Shown piece by piece: positions 63,773-64,000 of a stretch of 64,000 bases of DNA. Positions within the stretch are counted from its first letter, which is position 1, and each line of letters begins with the position of its first letter. A model generated the notes under the pieces. It searched no databases. It worked only from the letters and a program-made list of their open reading frames with translations, and was not told the DNA's origin. The position numbers and the translations under genes were made by a program. Origin of the DNA: Sphingobacterium puteale (lineage in GTDB: Bacteria > Bacteroidota > Bacteroidia > Sphingobacteriales > Sphingobacteriaceae); the NCBI RefSeq assembly GCF_003627955.1, contig NZ_RBWS01000021.1:18292-82291 (forward strand). Direction: 5' to 3'.

Positions 63773-63967
63773 TCAATACATAGTCTCTTTTGCTCCACAG
63801 TAGTATACAATAAGGTGGCCGGGACTGCTTTGCGGGTCCCTAGTTGCGTACCCCTTTCCCGGAGTTTGCTCGGCCCGCCGCTTCTTGATAGCGAACATGG
63901 AGCGGGGCATAGTACCGGCAAAGGGAGGAAATGGACCGGAGGATAAATAAAGGTCCTTGGGGAGCAC
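63773..63967 (-). other. GC-rich segment with a weak 64-codon reading frame
   Basis: From about 63810 to 63960 the DNA is markedly richer in G+C than the rest of the window and contains small inverted repeats (GGGAC/GTCCC at 63821-63840; GGACC/GGTCC at 63933-63956). The minus frame, beginning with a GTG at 63967, encodes a Lys/Pro-rich peptide (FAIKKRRAEQTPGKGYATRD) with no recognised domain. It may be a repeated element or a small unannotated RNA rather than a protein. Runs close to the window end. Confidence 0.4.
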
Positions 63968-64000
63968 CCAAACGAAAGAAGCCCTTGACTGTTTCCAGCA

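Noticed and set aside
1..64000. CRISPR arrays, prophage, transposases, integrases, restriction or toxin-antitoxin genes
   Set aside because: Looked for regular spaced repeats and family motifs; none found.

Overview
The window is AT-rich chromosomal DNA from a Bacteroidota species, most likely Sphingobacterium or a close relative in the Sphingobacteriaceae. This rests on a SusC/SusD pair, a GH29 fucosidase, the Bacteroidota-type GlmU-like enzyme, MqnC (futalosine menaquinone route), UMF1-, POT- and DUF4886-type proteins, and promoters with the Bacteroidota -7 box TAnnTTTG. Two of these, for tRNA-Ser and for rpsT, also carry TTTG exactly 19 bases upstream. The genus is inferred from protein character, not from a search.

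Layout. 0-3.6 kb: 5' end of an alpha-L-fucosidase gene, then a run of small accessory genes (SRPBCC, DUF1801, DUF1801-YdeI fusion) flanked by a frameshifted CDGSH gene and a deleted VOC gene. 3.6-6.5 kb: sufS-sufE and an acyl-ACP desaturase, followed by a structured non-coding repeat block. 7-10.4 kb: two POT peptide transporters. 10.5-15.4 kb: XRE regulator, then a cell-envelope/central-metabolism operon (GlmU-like, tpiA, prmA, mpl) behind rpmE. 15.6-19.5 kb: DUF2853, a CBM9-like protein, and a divergent pair of an N-acetylhexosamine-kinase-like gene and a GH109-like gene sharing a LacI-like inverted repeat. 19.5-24.2 kb: CNNM/CorC-type protein and a second POT pair. 24.4-28.7 kb: operon of a PBP4-like carboxypeptidase, UMF1 transporter, LutA-like protein and TIM-barrel epimerase. 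28.8-33.9 kb: SusC/SusD. 34.3-36.3 kb: mqnC, scpB and a 51-residue acidic protein. 36.4-38.3 kb: GH25 lysozyme, rhodanese and thioredoxin operon. 38.3-42.5 kb: bestrophin, two tandem tRNA-Ser(UGA), ogt, exbD, a secreted protein and truncated hemoglobin. 42.6-46.6 kb: BlaI/BlaR1-like pair, a secreted Tyr-rich protein and DoxX. 46.9-50.3 kb: methionine gamma-lyase-like gene divergent from an Lrp regulator, a second bestrophin and an orphan PqqD-like protein. 50.6-54.8 kb: TlpA-like thioredoxin and a large beta-helix/PDZ protein. 55-56.2 kb: broken DinB gene and a DNA alkylation repair gene. 56.5-60.2 kb: CoA-transferase, AraC regulator and DUF1080. 60.3-63.7 kb: rpsT, SpoU methyltransferase, sucD, DinB and DUF4886. 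The last 200 bases are an unusual GC-rich stretch.

How genes work together. Polysaccharide and glycoconjugate use is a theme (GH29, GH109, hexosamine kinase, SusCD, beta-helix enzyme, DUF1080), alongside peptide uptake (four POTs) and wall turnover (Mpl, PBP4, GH25). No CRISPR array, prophage, transposase or obvious defence island was seen. The best candidates for something new are the GH109/kinase regulon, the orphan PqqD, the acidic mini-protein, the structured repeat block and the promoter boxes placed only 3-8 bases before start codons.
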